Positions 5,843 to 6,101 of a stretch of DNA of 6,101 nt are shown here, piece by piece. This DNA is from an uncultured Clostridia bacterium (GTDB lineage Bacteria > Bacillota > Clostridia > Christensenellales > Aristaeellaceae), in the NCBI GenBank assembly GCA_904420265.1, contig CAJFUU010000252.1, positions 1 through 6,101 on the forward strand, in the 5' to 3' direction. Under the pieces are notes generated by a model. The model saw nothing but the letters and a program-made list of their open reading frames with translations, did no database searches and was not told the origin of the DNA. Each line of letters opens with the position of its first letter. Position 1 is the stretch's first letter. Position numbers and translations under genes: made by a program.

Positions 5843-6101
5843 GTCTGGTCGCCGTCCTTCTCTTCCTCGTCAAACACAAGTTCCTCAATGCTGGCGGAGC
5901 GCAATTCCCGCGCCGGCGCATCCTCCTTGGGAGCGTCCGCGCCGGCGTTTGCCGCGCTTTCCTCGCGTTCGCCCAGCACCTCGCGCGCAATGGCCGGATA
6001 GACCAGATAGGTGTTTATCAGCGCCATCAGCGAAAAGAGTATAAACAGCACGAGTATCGCGCTGTACGGCAAAAGCCCTACGCCCACCAGCAGAATCAGA
6101 A
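5839..6101 (-). CDS. C-terminal end of an integral membrane protein, possibly YesL/DUF624 family (partial)
   Basis: The reading frame stays open to the right edge, so the start is missing; only 86 residues plus the stop are visible. A GTG at 6085-6087 is probably an internal valine codon, because the hydrophobic sequence continues upstream of it. The visible part opens with a very hydrophobic stretch of about 38 residues, which includes GVGLLPYSAILVLF and SLMALINTYLVYPAI. It ends in a charged, Ala/Glu/Asp-rich tail of about 45 residues rich in acidic residues (EELVFDEEEKDGDQT at the end). This fits a last transmembrane helix followed by a cytoplasmic tail. The 'ALINTYLVYPAI' ending recalls the C-terminus of YesL/DUF624 membrane proteins of Bacillota, but that is from memory and weak. 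Another transporter family is possible. The stop codon overlaps the start of the next gene (ATGA), so the two are probably translationally coupled. Confidence 0.7.
   Translation of the reverse strand, partial: LILLVGVGLLPYSAILVLFILFSLMALINTYLVYPAIAREVLGEREESAANAGADAPKEDAPARELRSASIEELVFDEEEKDGDQT

Noticed and set aside
4643..6001. 452-codon plus-strand open frame
   Set aside because: It is the antisense shadow of the CapA-like gene and the membrane-protein tail. Its composition is atypical for a protein, with no family resemblance.

Overview
The window looks like chromosomal DNA of a GC-rich member of the Clostridia (Bacillota). This is inferred from strong AGGAGG/GGAGG ribosome binding sites, tight same-strand gene packing, GC-rich third codon positions and family-level resemblances. 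No rRNA, tRNA or marker gene is present to fix the genus.

All supported genes lie on the minus strand, so the operon reads from the right edge to the left. In transcription order it holds: (1) the 3' end of an integral membrane protein with an acidic cytoplasmic tail, possibly YesL/DUF624-like (5839-6101, cut by the window edge); (2) a CapA-type metallophosphatase-fold protein with no signal peptide (4550-5842), overlapping gene 1 by ATGA; (3) an M20 metallopeptidase with a complete two-metal site (3392-4537), whose Shine-Dalgarno overlaps the stop of gene 2; (4) a 12-helix MFS transporter of the oxalate/formate- or monocarboxylate-like type (2020-3318); (5) an M20D amidohydrolase closely resembling AbgB, the p-aminobenzoyl-glutamate hydrolase subunit (583-1977). 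Gaps between genes are -4, 12, 73 and 42 bp, consistent with one transcript. Its promoter and any regulator would lie beyond the right edge.

Taken together, the genes suggest uptake and cytoplasmic hydrolysis of a small amide-bonded compound, for example an N-acyl or aryl amino acid or a gamma-glutamyl peptide. The MFS protein would import it, the two M20 enzymes would cleave it, and the CapA-like protein would act as a further cytoplasmic hydrolase. The substrate cannot be read from sequence.

Positions 1-582, downstream of the operon, hold no convincing gene. They contain a degenerate interspersed repeat: five copies of a palindromic core related to CAAAACGCGTTTTG, flanked by a shared segment GGCYTCGACGCCCTTCCA, including a 60-bp tandem pair at 301-420. 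A stem-loop at 509-536 follows the last gene but lacks a U-tract. Several long plus-strand open frames (up to 962 codons) are antisense shadows of the real genes. I see no clearly new defence, mobile or RNA system. The most unusual items are the structured repeat cluster and the signal-less CapA protein inside a peptidase/transporter operon.
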